From Desulfurococcaceae archaeon AG1 (GTDB taxonomy: Archaea > Thermoproteota > Thermoprotei_A > Sulfolobales > AG1), in assembly GCA_003116855.1 (NCBI GenBank), contig BEWT01000015.1, positions 101,445-165,444 of the forward strand: a stretch of 64,000 bases of DNA, read 5' to 3'. Each line of letters begins with the position of its first letter. Position 1 is the stretch's first letter. The notes under the pieces were generated by a model. That model saw only the letters and a program-made list of their open reading frames with translations. It was not told the DNA's origin and searched no databases. The position numbers and the translations under genes were made by a program. This document shows, in pieces, positions 1 through 8,151 of this stretch.

Positions 1-1
1 C

Positions 2-55
2 ATAATCATAGCGGCTATAGCTGCTATAATAAGGATCCTTAGAAGGAGGTCGTAA
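2..55 (+). CDS. C-terminal end of an upstream gene (partial)
   Basis: Only the last 17 codons are in the window. They encode a hydrophobic Ile/Ala-rich segment followed by an Arg-rich tail and a TAA stop. The stop overlaps the ATG of the next permease gene (TAATG), which implies translational coupling. A C-terminal membrane anchor with a basic tail is usual in archaeal family-5 peptide-binding proteins, so the missing gene may be the receptor for the permeases that follow. That is inference from position and composition. Confidence 0.5.
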   Translation: MIIAAIAAIIRILRRRS

Positions 56-1032
56 TGGGGTTCACCTCCTATATATCCCGTAAGGCGGCCCAGCTGGCAG
101 TGGTTATGTTTATAGGTATAATTGTGTCTTTTTTCATGTTCCGCCTACTCCCAGGAGATCCTACCGCGTCTCTTCTAGATCCGAGGCTAGATCCCGAGGC
201 CAAGATCGAGATAATAAGGAGATTCGGTCTAGATAAACCGCTCTACGAGCAGTTTATTCTCTATATCACGAACATCCTTAGAGGGGATTTCGGGATCTCC
301 TTCAGCTATACTGGTATGTCTGTCTCTGAGGTGATCTTTGGGCAGAGGCTCATAAACACATTGGCCCTGATGTCAACGGGGATCGCATTGTCAGCTGTTA
401 TAGGGACGCTGCTAGGCTTAGCTATAGGCTGGAGATCTGGGGGTATTCTTGATAGAACCTTCACGGGGCTCCTATACCTGGTATTCTCGGCCCCGGTGTT
501 CTGGGTAGCCCTCCTCATACAGTTCTATCTAGGCTATCAGGCTGGCTTAATACCTATTAGTGGTACTTCATCGTATATAGGTGTTGATGTTGATTTCACC
601 ACATATCTAGCTGACTATATGTTGCATATGGTGGGTCCTGTAATAACTCTTGCTTTCTTCTTCATACCTAGCTATTATATATACATAAGGAATGTTGTCT
701 CCAGCATGAAGGGCGAGGATTTCGTTGTTACTCTAAGGGCTGTGGGGCTTAGCGAGAGGATCATTTTGGTGAGACATATAGCGAGGCATGTGGCGATACA
801 CACGCTCACCATAACATCTAACCAGTCGCCTCTACTCGTGACAGGGGCTGTCTTCACAGAAACAGTCTTTGGGTGGAATGGTATTGGGAGGCTTCTCTAC
901 GACTCTATCTTAAGGGCTGACTATCCGGTGCTTCAGGGGATATTTATTTTAACGATCCTTGTGGTTGTTATCACTAACATTGTTACTGATGTTATTTACT
1001 ACCTAATAGATCCGAGGATCAAGGTTAGGTGA
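55..1032 (+). CDS. dppB: ABC transporter permease, dipeptide/oligopeptide type (DppB/OppB)
   Basis: Inner permease subunit of a peptide- or oligosaccharide-type ABC importer in the cytoplasmic membrane. The 325-residue protein has the family layout: an N-terminal helix (about residues 10-30) followed by the FRLLPGDP motif, an extracytoplasmic loop, then five more membrane segments. The EAA loop that contacts the ATPase is visible at about residues 228-245 (RAVGLSERIILVRHIARH). The C-terminus ends in the typical YYLIDPRIK. It overlaps the preceding stop codon and lies 6 nt before DppC, so both are in one operon. No ATPase subunits follow; they must be upstream of the window or shared. Confidence 0.92.
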   Translation: MGFTSYISRKAAQLAVVMFIGIIVSFFMFRLLPGDPTASLLDPRLDPEAKIEIIRRFGLDKPLYEQFILYITNILRGDFGISFSYTGMSVSEVIFGQRLINTLALMSTGIALSAVIGTLLGLAIGWRSGGILDRTFTGLLYLVFSAPVFWVALLIQFYLGYQAGLIPISGTSSYIGVDVDFTTYLADYMLHMVGPVITLAFFFIPSYYIYIRNVVSSMKGEDFVVTLRAVGLSERIILVRHIARHVAIHTLTITSNQSPLLVTGAVFTETVFGWNGIGRLLYDSILRADYPVLQGIFILTILVVVITNIVTDVIYYLIDPRIKVR

Positions 1033-1038
1033 CCTGGC

Positions 1039-1872
1039 ATGAGGTCTTCAGGCTCTGTGATAGCATCGCTAAGAGATCCAGCGATACTGGCTGGCTTGGT
1101 ATCCCTGCTGGCTATGATCATGTTCTCCTTAACGGGCTTACTGCTATCCCCATGGGATCCTAACCTGATCAGGGGAGATCCATTGAGCCCTCCCTCCCTA
1201 GCACATCCCCTAGGTACTGATGATATTGGTAGGGATGTTGCTGCCATGATCTATAGGGGGGTTCTTACATCGATATTCATAGGGGTTTCCGCGGCGATTG
1301 TTACAACGATCCTAGGGCTTGTGGTGGGGATAATAGCATCGATATTCAGGGGCTTTGTAGATGCGGCTATGATGAGGATTGTTGACTTCCTCCTAGCAAC
1401 ACCCTCCCTCGTCCTCGCATTAATACTAATAGCATTTCTAAAGCCAAGCATATATAACGTGATACTCGTGCTCGCAATAACAGGCTGGCCCGGTGTTGCA
1501 AGGATAGTGAGGGCTCATTCGCTGCAAATCCTCTCAACAGGCTATGTGGAGGCAGCCAGAGCCCTGGGAGCAAGTTCCTGGCATATAGCGTTGAGACACC
1601 TAGTCCCGGCATCGATCCCTGTAACCCTGGCTGCTATAGTGACCACAACAAGGGCGGCTGTCCTGCTAGAAGCTGGGCTAGGCTTTCTAGGGCTGGGTGA
1701 TCCTTCAGCGATAAGCCTTGGAACAATCTTATTCTATGCAAGAAGATCGGCAGCCCTCGCCTCGGGGGCATGGTGGGTCATAGTCCCTGCGGGGCTTCTC
1801 ATAACAATCATAGTGTTTGCACTAACAATGATCTCGATAGGGATAGAGAGCAGAACTTTAAAGAGGGAGTAG
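1039..1872 (+). CDS. dppC: ABC transporter permease, dipeptide/oligopeptide type (DppC/OppC)
   Basis: Second permease subunit of the same importer. The 277-residue protein has an N-terminal membrane segment, the HPLGTDDIGRDV motif after the first loop (family signature of DppC), and an EAA loop with RALGASSWHIALRHLVP. The ATG follows the dppB stop by 6 nt. The gene is followed by about 200 nt of non-coding sequence, so the operon ends here without the usual DppD/DppF ATPase genes. Confidence 0.92.
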   Translation: MRSSGSVIASLRDPAILAGLVSLLAMIMFSLTGLLLSPWDPNLIRGDPLSPPSLAHPLGTDDIGRDVAAMIYRGVLTSIFIGVSAAIVTTILGLVVGIIASIFRGFVDAAMMRIVDFLLATPSLVLALILIAFLKPSIYNVILVLAITGWPGVARIVRAHSLQILSTGYVEAARALGASSWHIALRHLVPASIPVTLAAIVTTTRAAVLLEAGLGFLGLGDPSAISLGTILFYARRSAALASGAWWVIVPAGLLITIIVFALTMISIGIESRTLKRE

Positions 1873-2022
1873 GCTCTTGTTTTTATACGCCGCGAACGAT
1901 CATGTAATGTCTAGATCTATATCCTCGTCATCCTATGTTTAGCCCACACTAAACCACAGATAGATCGGGAAAACTACCTAATCTTATAGAAAGCTGTGAT
2001 AGCTGCTAGGCTACTAGATCTC

Positions 2023-2042
2023 TTAAGATATATTAAGATATA
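2023..2042 (+). promoter_or_regulatory. Tandem decamer at a TATA-box position
   Basis: TTAAGATATA occurs twice back to back (2023-2032 and 2033-2042), about 40-55 nt before the TTG start of the deacetylase gene. Each unit can serve as an archaeal TATA box. The 10-bp period puts both on the same face of the helix. The 1873-2080 gap holds no other structure that I can see. Confidence 0.5.
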
Positions 2043-2080
2043 TTATGAGCATGCTAAGGAAATGATACAGGGTGCGTTGA

Positions 2081-2926
2081 TTGTACCATGTCTGCTTAAC
2101 ATTTGATTTCGATGCATACTCTCCCTGGATAGCTAGGAGGCTGACTAACTATACTAACCTATCTAGAGGTGAGTTCGCATCAATAGGGGTTAAGAGGATC
2201 CTGAGGCTATTGAGGGATCACAATATAGAGGCTACTTTCTTCGTTCCAGGCCATACCGCTGAGCATTTCCCAGAAGAGGTGGGTTTAATAAAGGATCATG
2301 GGCACGAGGTCGCCCACCATGGCTATATACACGAGCCTCCGGAGACTCTGGGAGGTCCTGAGGAGGAGAGGAGAGTGATTGTAAAGGGGATCGAGGCTCT
2401 CAAGAAGACCGCTAATATAGTTCCCAAAGGCTATAGATCGCCCTCGTGGGCTTTGACGAAATATACACTCTCTATTCTGGAGGAGCATGGGATGATCTAT
2501 GACTCGAGCCTCATGGGTAATGACTATACACCGTATAGGCCTCCGCTCTATCTCGAGGTGGATAGTGAGGGGAGGGTTGTTAGGGGGCCTCTCTCGAGGC
2601 TCGTAGAGATCCCGGTTCACTGGAGTCTTGATGATTACCCGCACTTTGAGTATGTTAGGTTCCAGAGCTATGTGCTTCACGGGCTATACTCTGTGAGTGA
2701 TGTGCTTGAGAACTGGATCCTTAGTTTCGAGTATATGGTTAATAACATGGATGAGGGTGTTATAGTATATACCTTCCACCCCGAGGTTGTTGGCAGGGGG
2801 CATACGATGATCTTTCTTGAGAGGCTGATAAGCCATATCAAATCACATGCGAAAAAATATAGAATAAGCTTCTCAAAAATGATCGATGTTGCCAACAAAT
2901 ATAGAGAGAAGCTGGGTATAGTATAG
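2081..2926 (+). CDS. Polysaccharide deacetylase family protein (NodB fold)
   Basis: Metal-dependent hydrolase of carbohydrate esterase 4 type that removes acetyl or similar acyl/amide groups; the archaeal substrate is unknown. The NodB motifs are all visible: TFDFDA at residues 7-12 (catalytic base and metal Asp), HHGYIH at 79-84 (metal histidines), GYRSPSW at about 118-123, and TFHPEVVGRG near residue 232. The layout resembles the PuuE/allantoinase-like subgroup. The TTG start directly follows an in-frame TGA, so no longer start exists. No signal peptide is present, so a cytosolic role is likely. It is followed by a PLP enzyme gene with its own promoter. Confidence 0.85.
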   Translation: MYHVCLTFDFDAYSPWIARRLTNYTNLSRGEFASIGVKRILRLLRDHNIEATFFVPGHTAEHFPEEVGLIKDHGHEVAHHGYIHEPPETLGGPEEERRVIVKGIEALKKTANIVPKGYRSPSWALTKYTLSILEEHGMIYDSSLMGNDYTPYRPPLYLEVDSEGRVVRGPLSRLVEIPVHWSLDDYPHFEYVRFQSYVLHGLYSVSDVLENWILSFEYMVNNMDEGVIVYTFHPEVVGRGHTMIFLERLISHIKSHAKKYRISFSKMIDVANKYREKLGIV

Positions 2927-2946
2927 AGATCTTCACAGTATATTCT

Positions 2947-3072
2947 ATGCTTTTCATTGGGAAGCCTGGGTTTGTATTTGAGCAGGCTCTATACCTTTCA
3001 ACAATAACCAGGGCTGGGCTAGTAGGCTTCATGCCTGTGGAGGCTGTTTCAAGGACTCTGTGGCTTTTGTAG
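2947..3072 (+). CDS. Possible small protein, 41 aa, unknown
   Basis: A short open frame begins with ATG 20 nt after the deacetylase stop and ends just before the TATA box of the next gene. The peptide is moderately hydrophobic and has no motif that I recognise. It may be a short co-transcribed gene or chance. Confidence 0.22.
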   Translation: MLFIGKPGFVFEQALYLSTITRAGLVGFMPVEAVSRTLWLL

Positions 3073-3077
3073 ATAGC

Positions 3078-3086
3078 TATTTATAC
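3078..3086 (+). promoter_or_regulatory. TATA box for the PLP enzyme gene
   Basis: TATTTATAC is centred about 26 nt before position 3108. This places the transcription start downstream of the upstream-most GTG (3101) and supports the TTG at 3116 as the true start. A GGTG that could pair with 16S rRNA lies at 3105-3108. Confidence 0.5.
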
Positions 3087-3115
3087 TTCAGAGCAATATA
3101 GTGTGGTGCAGCCAA

Positions 3116-4120
3116 TTGATTCCAAGGATCCTTGATCTCCCGAGGTTCAGGCTGATCAACACTATGTCGCCTCTCGAGAAGGCTGTTAATCTTAGCAGGG
3201 AGCTGGGCATCGATCTCTATATTAAGAGAGACGATCTTTTGGAGCTAGCGCTCGGAGGCAATAAGGTTAGGAAGCTCGAGTTCATCTTGGGAGATGCTCT
3301 TAGGAGGGGGTGCGATACATTGATAACCACTGGGGCTGTTCACTCCAACCATGCTAGGCTTACCGCTGCTGCTGCTAGAAAGGTTGGGCTTGAGGCTTAC
3401 CTTGTTCTCACACCTCCTGGTCCGAGGGATCCTAAGGGTAACCTGCTCCTCGACAGGCTTTTTGGTGCGAAGGTGATCTATGTTGATTCCCGTGAGGAAG
3501 CCGACGAGGCTATGGAGAGGCTTGCAAGGGATCTTGAGGGGAGGGGTAGGAAGCCATATATAGTTAGGCGTGGTGGTGCATCTCCCCAGGGTGTTATGGG
3601 CTATGCTTTAGCCGCATACGAGATCTTGATGCAGGCTTATGGGCAGGGTATCAAACCCAACTATATTGTTCACGCAACAGGGACTGGGGCTACCCAGGCC
3701 GGGCTTATCCTTGGATCTAGGTTGGTTGGGCTGGATGCAAAGATCATCGGGATCAGTGTTGGTAGCCCCGCGGATAAGATTAAGAAGGAGGTTCACAGCC
3801 TAGTCCTTGAGGGCGCTAAATACGCTGGGATTAAGGGCTTCGATATAGATCCCGAGGATATAGTTGTGATCGATAGATATACATACGGAGGCTACGGATC
3901 AATAACAAAAGAAGTGGTCGAAGCAATAACCCACGTTGCTAGAAAAGAAGCATTGCTACTAGACCCAGTCTATACGGCTAAAGCAATGCTGGGCCTCATG
4001 GATCTCGTTGATAAAGGCTATATAGAGAAAGAATCTAAGGTGATCTTCATACACACAGGAGGAATACCAATAATATTCCAGTACGACAACATACTAGCAC
4101 AATACACTCCAGAAAGCTAA
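3116..4120 (+). CDS. PLP-dependent D-cysteine desulfhydrase / ACC deaminase family protein
   Basis: Fold-type II PLP enzyme of the D-cysteine desulfhydrase/1-aminocyclopropane-1-carboxylate deaminase group, which deaminates small amino acids to a keto acid and ammonia. The Schiff-base lysine is in GGNKVRKLEF (K50 from TTG 3116). GAVHSNHARLTAAAA follows, as in the family, and TGTGATQAG forms the phosphate-binding loop. The C-terminus has the usual FIHTGGIPIIF. Length (about 334 aa) fits. A GTG at 3101 would add five residues, but the TATA spacing argues for TTG 3116. The exact substrate cannot be read from sequence. Confidence 0.85.
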   Translation: MIPRILDLPRFRLINTMSPLEKAVNLSRELGIDLYIKRDDLLELALGGNKVRKLEFILGDALRRGCDTLITTGAVHSNHARLTAAAARKVGLEAYLVLTPPGPRDPKGNLLLDRLFGAKVIYVDSREEADEAMERLARDLEGRGRKPYIVRRGGASPQGVMGYALAAYEILMQAYGQGIKPNYIVHATGTGATQAGLILGSRLVGLDAKIIGISVGSPADKIKKEVHSLVLEGAKYAGIKGFDIDPEDIVVIDRYTYGGYGSITKEVVEAITHVARKEALLLDPVYTAKAMLGLMDLVDKGYIEKESKVIFIHTGGIPIIFQYDNILAQYTPES

Positions 4121-4232
4121 AAATCCTAACACCTCAGCTTCACAGCGATCTTCTCACCCTCCATACCTAACAGATCACTCATTCTAACAGCACGCTGCAT
4201 AGGCATGAACGCTATATGTTTGTGCTATAGTC

Positions 4233-4259
4233 ATAACCACTACGGTTATAGTGGGTTAT
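4233..4259 (+). promoter_or_regulatory. Inverted repeat next to a TATA box (possible operator)
   Basis: ATAACCACTA (4233-4242) and TAGTGGGTTAT (4249-4259) are complementary except for one extra base, separated by 6 nt. The repeat abuts an AT-rich TATA-like stretch at 4257-4267, about 100 nt before the heptad-repeat gene. The position suits a repressor or activator site. The rest of the 4121-4365 gap shows nothing else. Confidence 0.4.
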
Positions 4260-4365
4260 TTATTTAAGATAGATAGCATTCCTAGTATAGGAATATGCCG
4301 GAAGAGATCACAGTAATAATAACCATTCTGGGCACTTAATACCGATCCTAGCCACTCTTGGGGGT

Positions 4366-4908
4366 ATGACATACTTGCTTGAGAGGAAGTTCGCGTTAAT
4401 AGAAGCAAGGTTCAGAGAAATAGACAAGAGATTCGAAGCTATAGACAAAAGGTTCGGGGAGATAGACAAGAGGTTTGATGAGATCAAGAGCTATATAGAT
4501 TCGAGGATCGTGAGGATAGCTGAGGCCTTCAGATCTTATCAGGAGTTCTTTATAATAGAATATCTATCTTATCAAGGCATAATCAGGGCTCCTCTAGAGG
4601 CTGATATGCTTAAGAGGGAGGCTTCTAGGATGATGAGACTAGCAACAATGAACCCTCTAACCAAGGAGGAGTGGGAGAAGATCAAGTATTATTTAGAGAA
4701 GGATCAGTTAACACTCGAAGAGGCATTAGAGTTCAGGGAGCTTGCTAGAAAGGTTACAGACGAGTATGGTGATAGACCCGAGGCTTGGAAGCTACACATA
4801 CTAGCATCAATAAGAGTAGGAGAAGCGATGAGGAGGAAAAAAGAAGAAATGATGAAGAAGAAAGAGAAAGAAAAACAGGAGAAAGAAGGATCTAAGCAGG
4901 AAGGTTAG
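4366..4908 (+). CDS. Heptad-repeat coiled-coil protein, unknown function
   Basis: 180 residues. Residues 5-45 are a strict coiled coil built of RFxEIDK-type heptads. A helical middle part (residues 50-150) follows, ending in a Lys/Glu-rich tail with no secondary motif. The N-terminus resembles that of the coiled-coil nuclease-like protein at 59984-60739, but the PD-(D/E)XK core is absent here. Archaeal proteins with such N-termini are often oligomeric and poorly characterised. It stands alone, with a possible operator upstream. Function is not assigned. Confidence 0.7.
   Translation: MTYLLERKFALIEARFREIDKRFEAIDKRFGEIDKRFDEIKSYIDSRIVRIAEAFRSYQEFFIIEYLSYQGIIRAPLEADMLKREASRMMRLATMNPLTKEEWEKIKYYLEKDQLTLEEALEFRELARKVTDEYGDRPEAWKLHILASIRVGEAMRRKKEEMMKKKEKEKQEKEGSKQEG
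4399..4482 (+). repeat. 21-bp tandem repeat encoding heptads
   Basis: Four units of 21 bp (4399, 4420, 4441, 4462), each beginning ATAGA and encoding one heptad of the coiled coil. The last three units are closely similar; the first has diverged. Confidence 0.7.
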
Positions 4909-5082
4909 GTTTAATACTAGCTATTCTACACTTAGCTTCGTTATCACCAGGATCTCTTCGGTGGGATCTCCTTAGTTCTGTAGGAAGCCCTTGTATATTG
5001 GTATATCCCTGCCTATCCTATTGGGGCTTTGCTCCGCGCTATATATGAGGTTATATGAGGTTTGAGTGGATGCTGGCTTCTA

Positions 5083-5793
5083 CTACCTCATTGTGAGGAT
5101 CTTTTTCATAGCTCTAGCGTTCTCAAGCATCCAGTGGTTGTTATTGAAGAATACATATACTTTTCTAGGGTTTAGCTCTATCACAGCCCTTGCTATTTCC
5201 TCGAGCTCCTCCTCTGTGTATTCGTATGAATACCATGTCTGCCTACCATGGAGTCTTAGGTAGACGATATCGTTACTCGAGACTATCCACGTACCTATCG
5301 GCGAGTCTATAGATACAAGCGTGATCCCAATCTCGCGGCATATCCCTACCGTGTCCTCGTTAAACCAGCCAGGGTCTCTGAGCTCTAGCGCCATCCTCTC
5401 ACCCAGCCCCGTTGCCTCCACAAACCTCCTAAGCCTTGTGAGAGACTTCTCATTCATCTTAAATGCTGGGGGCATTTGGAATAAGTAGAAATCGATATAA
5501 TCATCAAGCGGTGCAAACAACCCCCTAAACCTACGCCATATATTCAGAGAACCCTCACCAAGCCTCCTAAGATGCGTTATACTCCTATGAACCTTCACAG
5601 CCCAGCGAATCCCAGTAGCCTCAGTTCTCCTCCTCCAGCCAGCCACCTGGGCTGGAAACGGGAATCTATAGAAGGAAGCGTTCAGCTCAACTGCATTAAG
5701 CCCCGAATACCTCAAATACCAATCAAAAGACAAATCCTCATTCCAATCATAAAGCCACCCGGAAGTACCTACATATACCTCCACCAATACCAC
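5083..5793 (-). CDS. DUF72 (YecE-like) family protein
   Basis: TIM-barrel protein of the DUF72/YecE family, whose biochemical role is not established. Family marks are VGTSGWLYDW at the N-terminus, YSGLNAVELNASFYRFP, WAVKVHRSITH, ELRDPGWF and VYLRLHGR followed by the WYSYEYTEEELEEIA segment. The length (236 aa) is normal. A second DUF72 member of a different subgroup lies at 29938-30732. The start is taken as ATG at 5793. Confidence 0.85.
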   Translation of the reverse strand: MVLVEVYVGTSGWLYDWNEDLSFDWYLRYSGLNAVELNASFYRFPFPAQVAGWRRRTEATGIRWAVKVHRSITHLRRLGEGSLNIWRRFRGLFAPLDDYIDFYLFQMPPAFKMNEKSLTRLRRFVEATGLGERMALELRDPGWFNEDTVGICREIGITLVSIDSPIGTWIVSSNDIVYLRLHGRQTWYSYEYTEEELEEIARAVIELNPRKVYVFFNNNHWMLENARAMKKILTMR

Positions 5794-5926
5794 CTACTAA
5801 CCCTAAATCGTTTGTCCCCTTTCAATTCCATAGCAGATCGACTCGCATAAGATCTCTATCTGGTTTGCTCAGTTCTATACTAGAACGGCTTATAAACCTA
5901 CGGCTAGAGTCTAATATTTAGTTCTG

Positions 5927-6118
5927 ATGGTGCTAGCCGATCTGTATAGAGTTAGGGGCAAGGAGGGTCTTAGACTTCTTCAGAATGTTCTAAGGGATGC
6001 TTACCTCTTGGGGTGTGATCAGCATGCATGGGGTGACAGATACGAGAGACGGGGATCTCCTGTTAGACTCTTGCGAATGATGATCCTTGTGCTATGTTTT
6101 TATTATGTTTATGATTAA
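5927..6118 (+). CDS. Possible small protein, 63 aa, unknown
   Basis: An ATG at 5927 lies about 34 nt after the centre of a good TATA box (CTTATAAAC, 5889-5897), the spacing expected for a leaderless archaeal gene. The peptide has a charged helical N-terminal half and a hydrophobic C-terminus, and no recognisable motif. It could be a small gene or the stub of a decayed one; the promoter may also serve only the downstream receptor gene. Confidence 0.35.
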   Translation: MVLADLYRVRGKEGLRLLQNVLRDAYLLGCDQHAWGDRYERRGSPVRLLRMMILVLCFYYVYD

Positions 6119-6182
6119 TAGGTTTAGGAGAACTTTGGAGAGTTTATAAGTGTGGTAAGTTAATAGCGTGCGGGAGATCTAT

Positions 6183-7826
6183 ATGAGGAGTGGTCTTTCG
6201 AAGATATCCCTGGTTGTGGCTGTGATAGTGATAATAATAGTTGGTGCTGTAGCCTCTGCGTTGATATTTATGCAGCAGGCCCCGGCTAAACAGCCCGCGG
6301 CTCCTGCAACAACGCCAACTACACCTACGCCAACGATAACGCCGGGGCAGGCTGTGGTTAGTAAGAAGGATACTCTTAAGGTGGCGCTTGGAACTGATCT
6401 AGATACTGTTGATCCTCATGGGCAGACATCGATAACGGTTCACAACGTTCTGAGGCATGTATATGAAACCCTGGTGTGGCTTGATGAGAAGGGTAATGTT
6501 ATCCCGTGGCTTGCTGAGAGGTGGGAGGTCTCTCCAGATGGGTTGACATATACATTCTATCTTAGAAAGAACGTTAGATTCCACGACGGCTCTGAGTTCA
6601 ACGCAACGGTGGTTAAGGCTAACATAGATAGGTGGATAGATCCTACTACAAGGGTTCCTCTAAGATCACAGCTAGGGCCTGTGAAAGGAGCAGAGGTGGT
6701 TGATAGATATACAGTCAAGATCTACCTGAACGAGCCTTTCGCACCATTCATAAGGGCTCTCACAAGCTACCTCCTAATAACCAGCCTCGATGTTATCAAG
6801 AAGTTTGGTAACGCCACAATCACCGATGTTGTTGGCACGGGACCCTATAAGTTCACCTCCTGGGAGAAGGGTAAGAGGGTGGTGCTCGAAAGGAACGATG
6901 ACTACTGGGGTCCTAAGCCTCCTATAAAGAGGATAGAATGGCTAATAATACTAGAGGCATCGACAAGACTATCAGCACTACTAGCAGGAGATGTGGACTT
7001 CATATACGCAGCCCCAGCCCCCGACCTCCCAAGACTATCAGGAGACCCCAGGGTTAAGGTCATAACGCCTGCTAGCAATCTAATAATGTTCGTCGCCCTA
7101 GCACCTAAAGGACCTCTCAAGGATCCGAGGGTTAGACAGGCTCTCAACTATGCAATAGATAAAGAAGCTATCATTAACAGCGTGCTATACGGGTTAGGGA
7201 TCCCGGCCGACGCCCCGATCCCACCACACTTCTTCGGCTATGCTAAGATGAAACCCTACAACTATGATCCCGAAAAAGCCAAGAGACTGCTAGCTGAGGC
7301 TGGATATCCAAACGGGTTCAAAATTGTGCTCCTACACTCAGTAGGAGGATCAGGCTACGTGCAGGATAAACAGCAGGCCGAAGCTATACAAGCCTACCTA
7401 TCCAGAATCGGGATCCAGGTCGAGCTAAGAACAGGCGACTGGCCATACTACATAGCATCACTACTCAAACCCACAGACCAGCTCGAATGGGATGCAGCCC
7501 TAGTGGGTGTTGGACCGCCAATCGCTGAGGCATTCTTCACACTAAACAGCCAGTTCACCTGCGGACAAATACCTCCTAAGGGGATAAACATAGCTAGATA
7601 TTGCAACCCACAAGTAGATCAATTGATAGACGCTGCAGCCAAAGAACTCGACGAAGCTAAGAGAGCAGAGCTCTACAGAAAAGCCATAGAGATAATATGG
7701 GAAGAAGCCCCATGGATATTCCTCCACACACAGAAGCAGTTCTTCGCAGCATCATCCTCCCTAGAAGGAATATTCGTATACCCAAGCGGGCTCCAAATAT
7801 ACTTCCAGTACGCGTATTTCAAATAA
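6183..7826 (+). CDS. Extracellular solute-binding protein, family 5 (peptide/nickel type)
   Basis: Receptor that captures a peptide or oligosaccharide outside the cell for an ABC importer. Residues 4-30 form a signal/anchor helix, followed by a Pro/Thr/Ala-rich linker and the SBP_bac_5 domain (LKVALGTDLDTVDPHG, WEVSPDGLTYTFYLRKNVRFHDG, GTGPYKF, RQALNYAIDKEAI). ATG 6183 is chosen over GTG 6168 because GGGAG precedes it by 7 nt and the TATA box (TTTATAAG, 6142-6150) puts the transcript start near 6172. No permease or ATPase adjoins, so it may work with the dppBC pair 4 kb upstream; that link is inferred. Confidence 0.9.
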   Translation: MRSGLSKISLVVAVIVIIIVGAVASALIFMQQAPAKQPAAPATTPTTPTPTITPGQAVVSKKDTLKVALGTDLDTVDPHGQTSITVHNVLRHVYETLVWLDEKGNVIPWLAERWEVSPDGLTYTFYLRKNVRFHDGSEFNATVVKANIDRWIDPTTRVPLRSQLGPVKGAEVVDRYTVKIYLNEPFAPFIRALTSYLLITSLDVIKKFGNATITDVVGTGPYKFTSWEKGKRVVLERNDDYWGPKPPIKRIEWLIILEASTRLSALLAGDVDFIYAAPAPDLPRLSGDPRVKVITPASNLIMFVALAPKGPLKDPRVRQALNYAIDKEAIINSVLYGLGIPADAPIPPHFFGYAKMKPYNYDPEKAKRLLAEAGYPNGFKIVLLHSVGGSGYVQDKQQAEAIQAYLSRIGIQVELRTGDWPYYIASLLKPTDQLEWDAALVGVGPPIAEAFFTLNSQFTCGQIPPKGINIARYCNPQVDQLIDAAAKELDEAKRAELYRKAIEIIWEEAPWIFLHTQKQFFAASSSLEGIFVYPSGLQIYFQYAYFK

Positions 7827-7927
7827 CAAGTAATATTAGCCAAAACCGATCTTTTTTATCTCCTAAATACCGCATCCATCGAGAAGAACAAATGCTGATT
7901 ACCATGGTTTATGAGATGTATAAGGGC

Positions 7928-8006
7928 TGGTGCGGCGGCCGGGATTTGAACCCGGGATTTCCGGCGTGGCAGGCCGGCGTCCTAGACCAGGCTAGACGAC
8001 CGCCGC
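7928..8006 (-). tRNA. trnG: tRNA-Gly (anticodon GCC), CCA encoded
   Basis: Read on the minus strand the sequence folds as a standard tRNA: acceptor stem GCGGCGG/CCGCCGC, D-arm GTCT...AGGAC, anticodon stem CCGGC/GCCGG with loop CTGCCAC (anticodon GCC), and T-arm CCGGG-TTCAAAT-CCCGG. The discriminator is A (7931) and CCA is encoded (7930-7928). There is no intron. Confidence 0.95.
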
Positions 8007-8031
8007 CTATTATATCTTAGTATGGGTGGGG

Positions 8032-8041
8032 CTTATATTTA
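8032..8041 (-). promoter_or_regulatory. TATA box of tRNA-Gly
   Basis: On the minus strand TAAATATAAG lies 26-35 nt before the tRNA 5' end, the expected position for an archaeal box A. Confidence 0.6.
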
Positions 8042-8151
8042 TCTCCTAGCTTTGCCGCATGATTGTTTCTCGATACTTGTGCTGTTTTGGCTTGGGTAGG
8101 GTGTTACGTTTTAAATATATTTTTCTTGTATTGTTAGTATTGGTTTCTGTA

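Noticed and set aside
8059-8151. ATG 8059 as start of the MFS transporter
   Set aside because: A TATA box lies inside this extension, and the family N-terminus begins just after GTG 8152.
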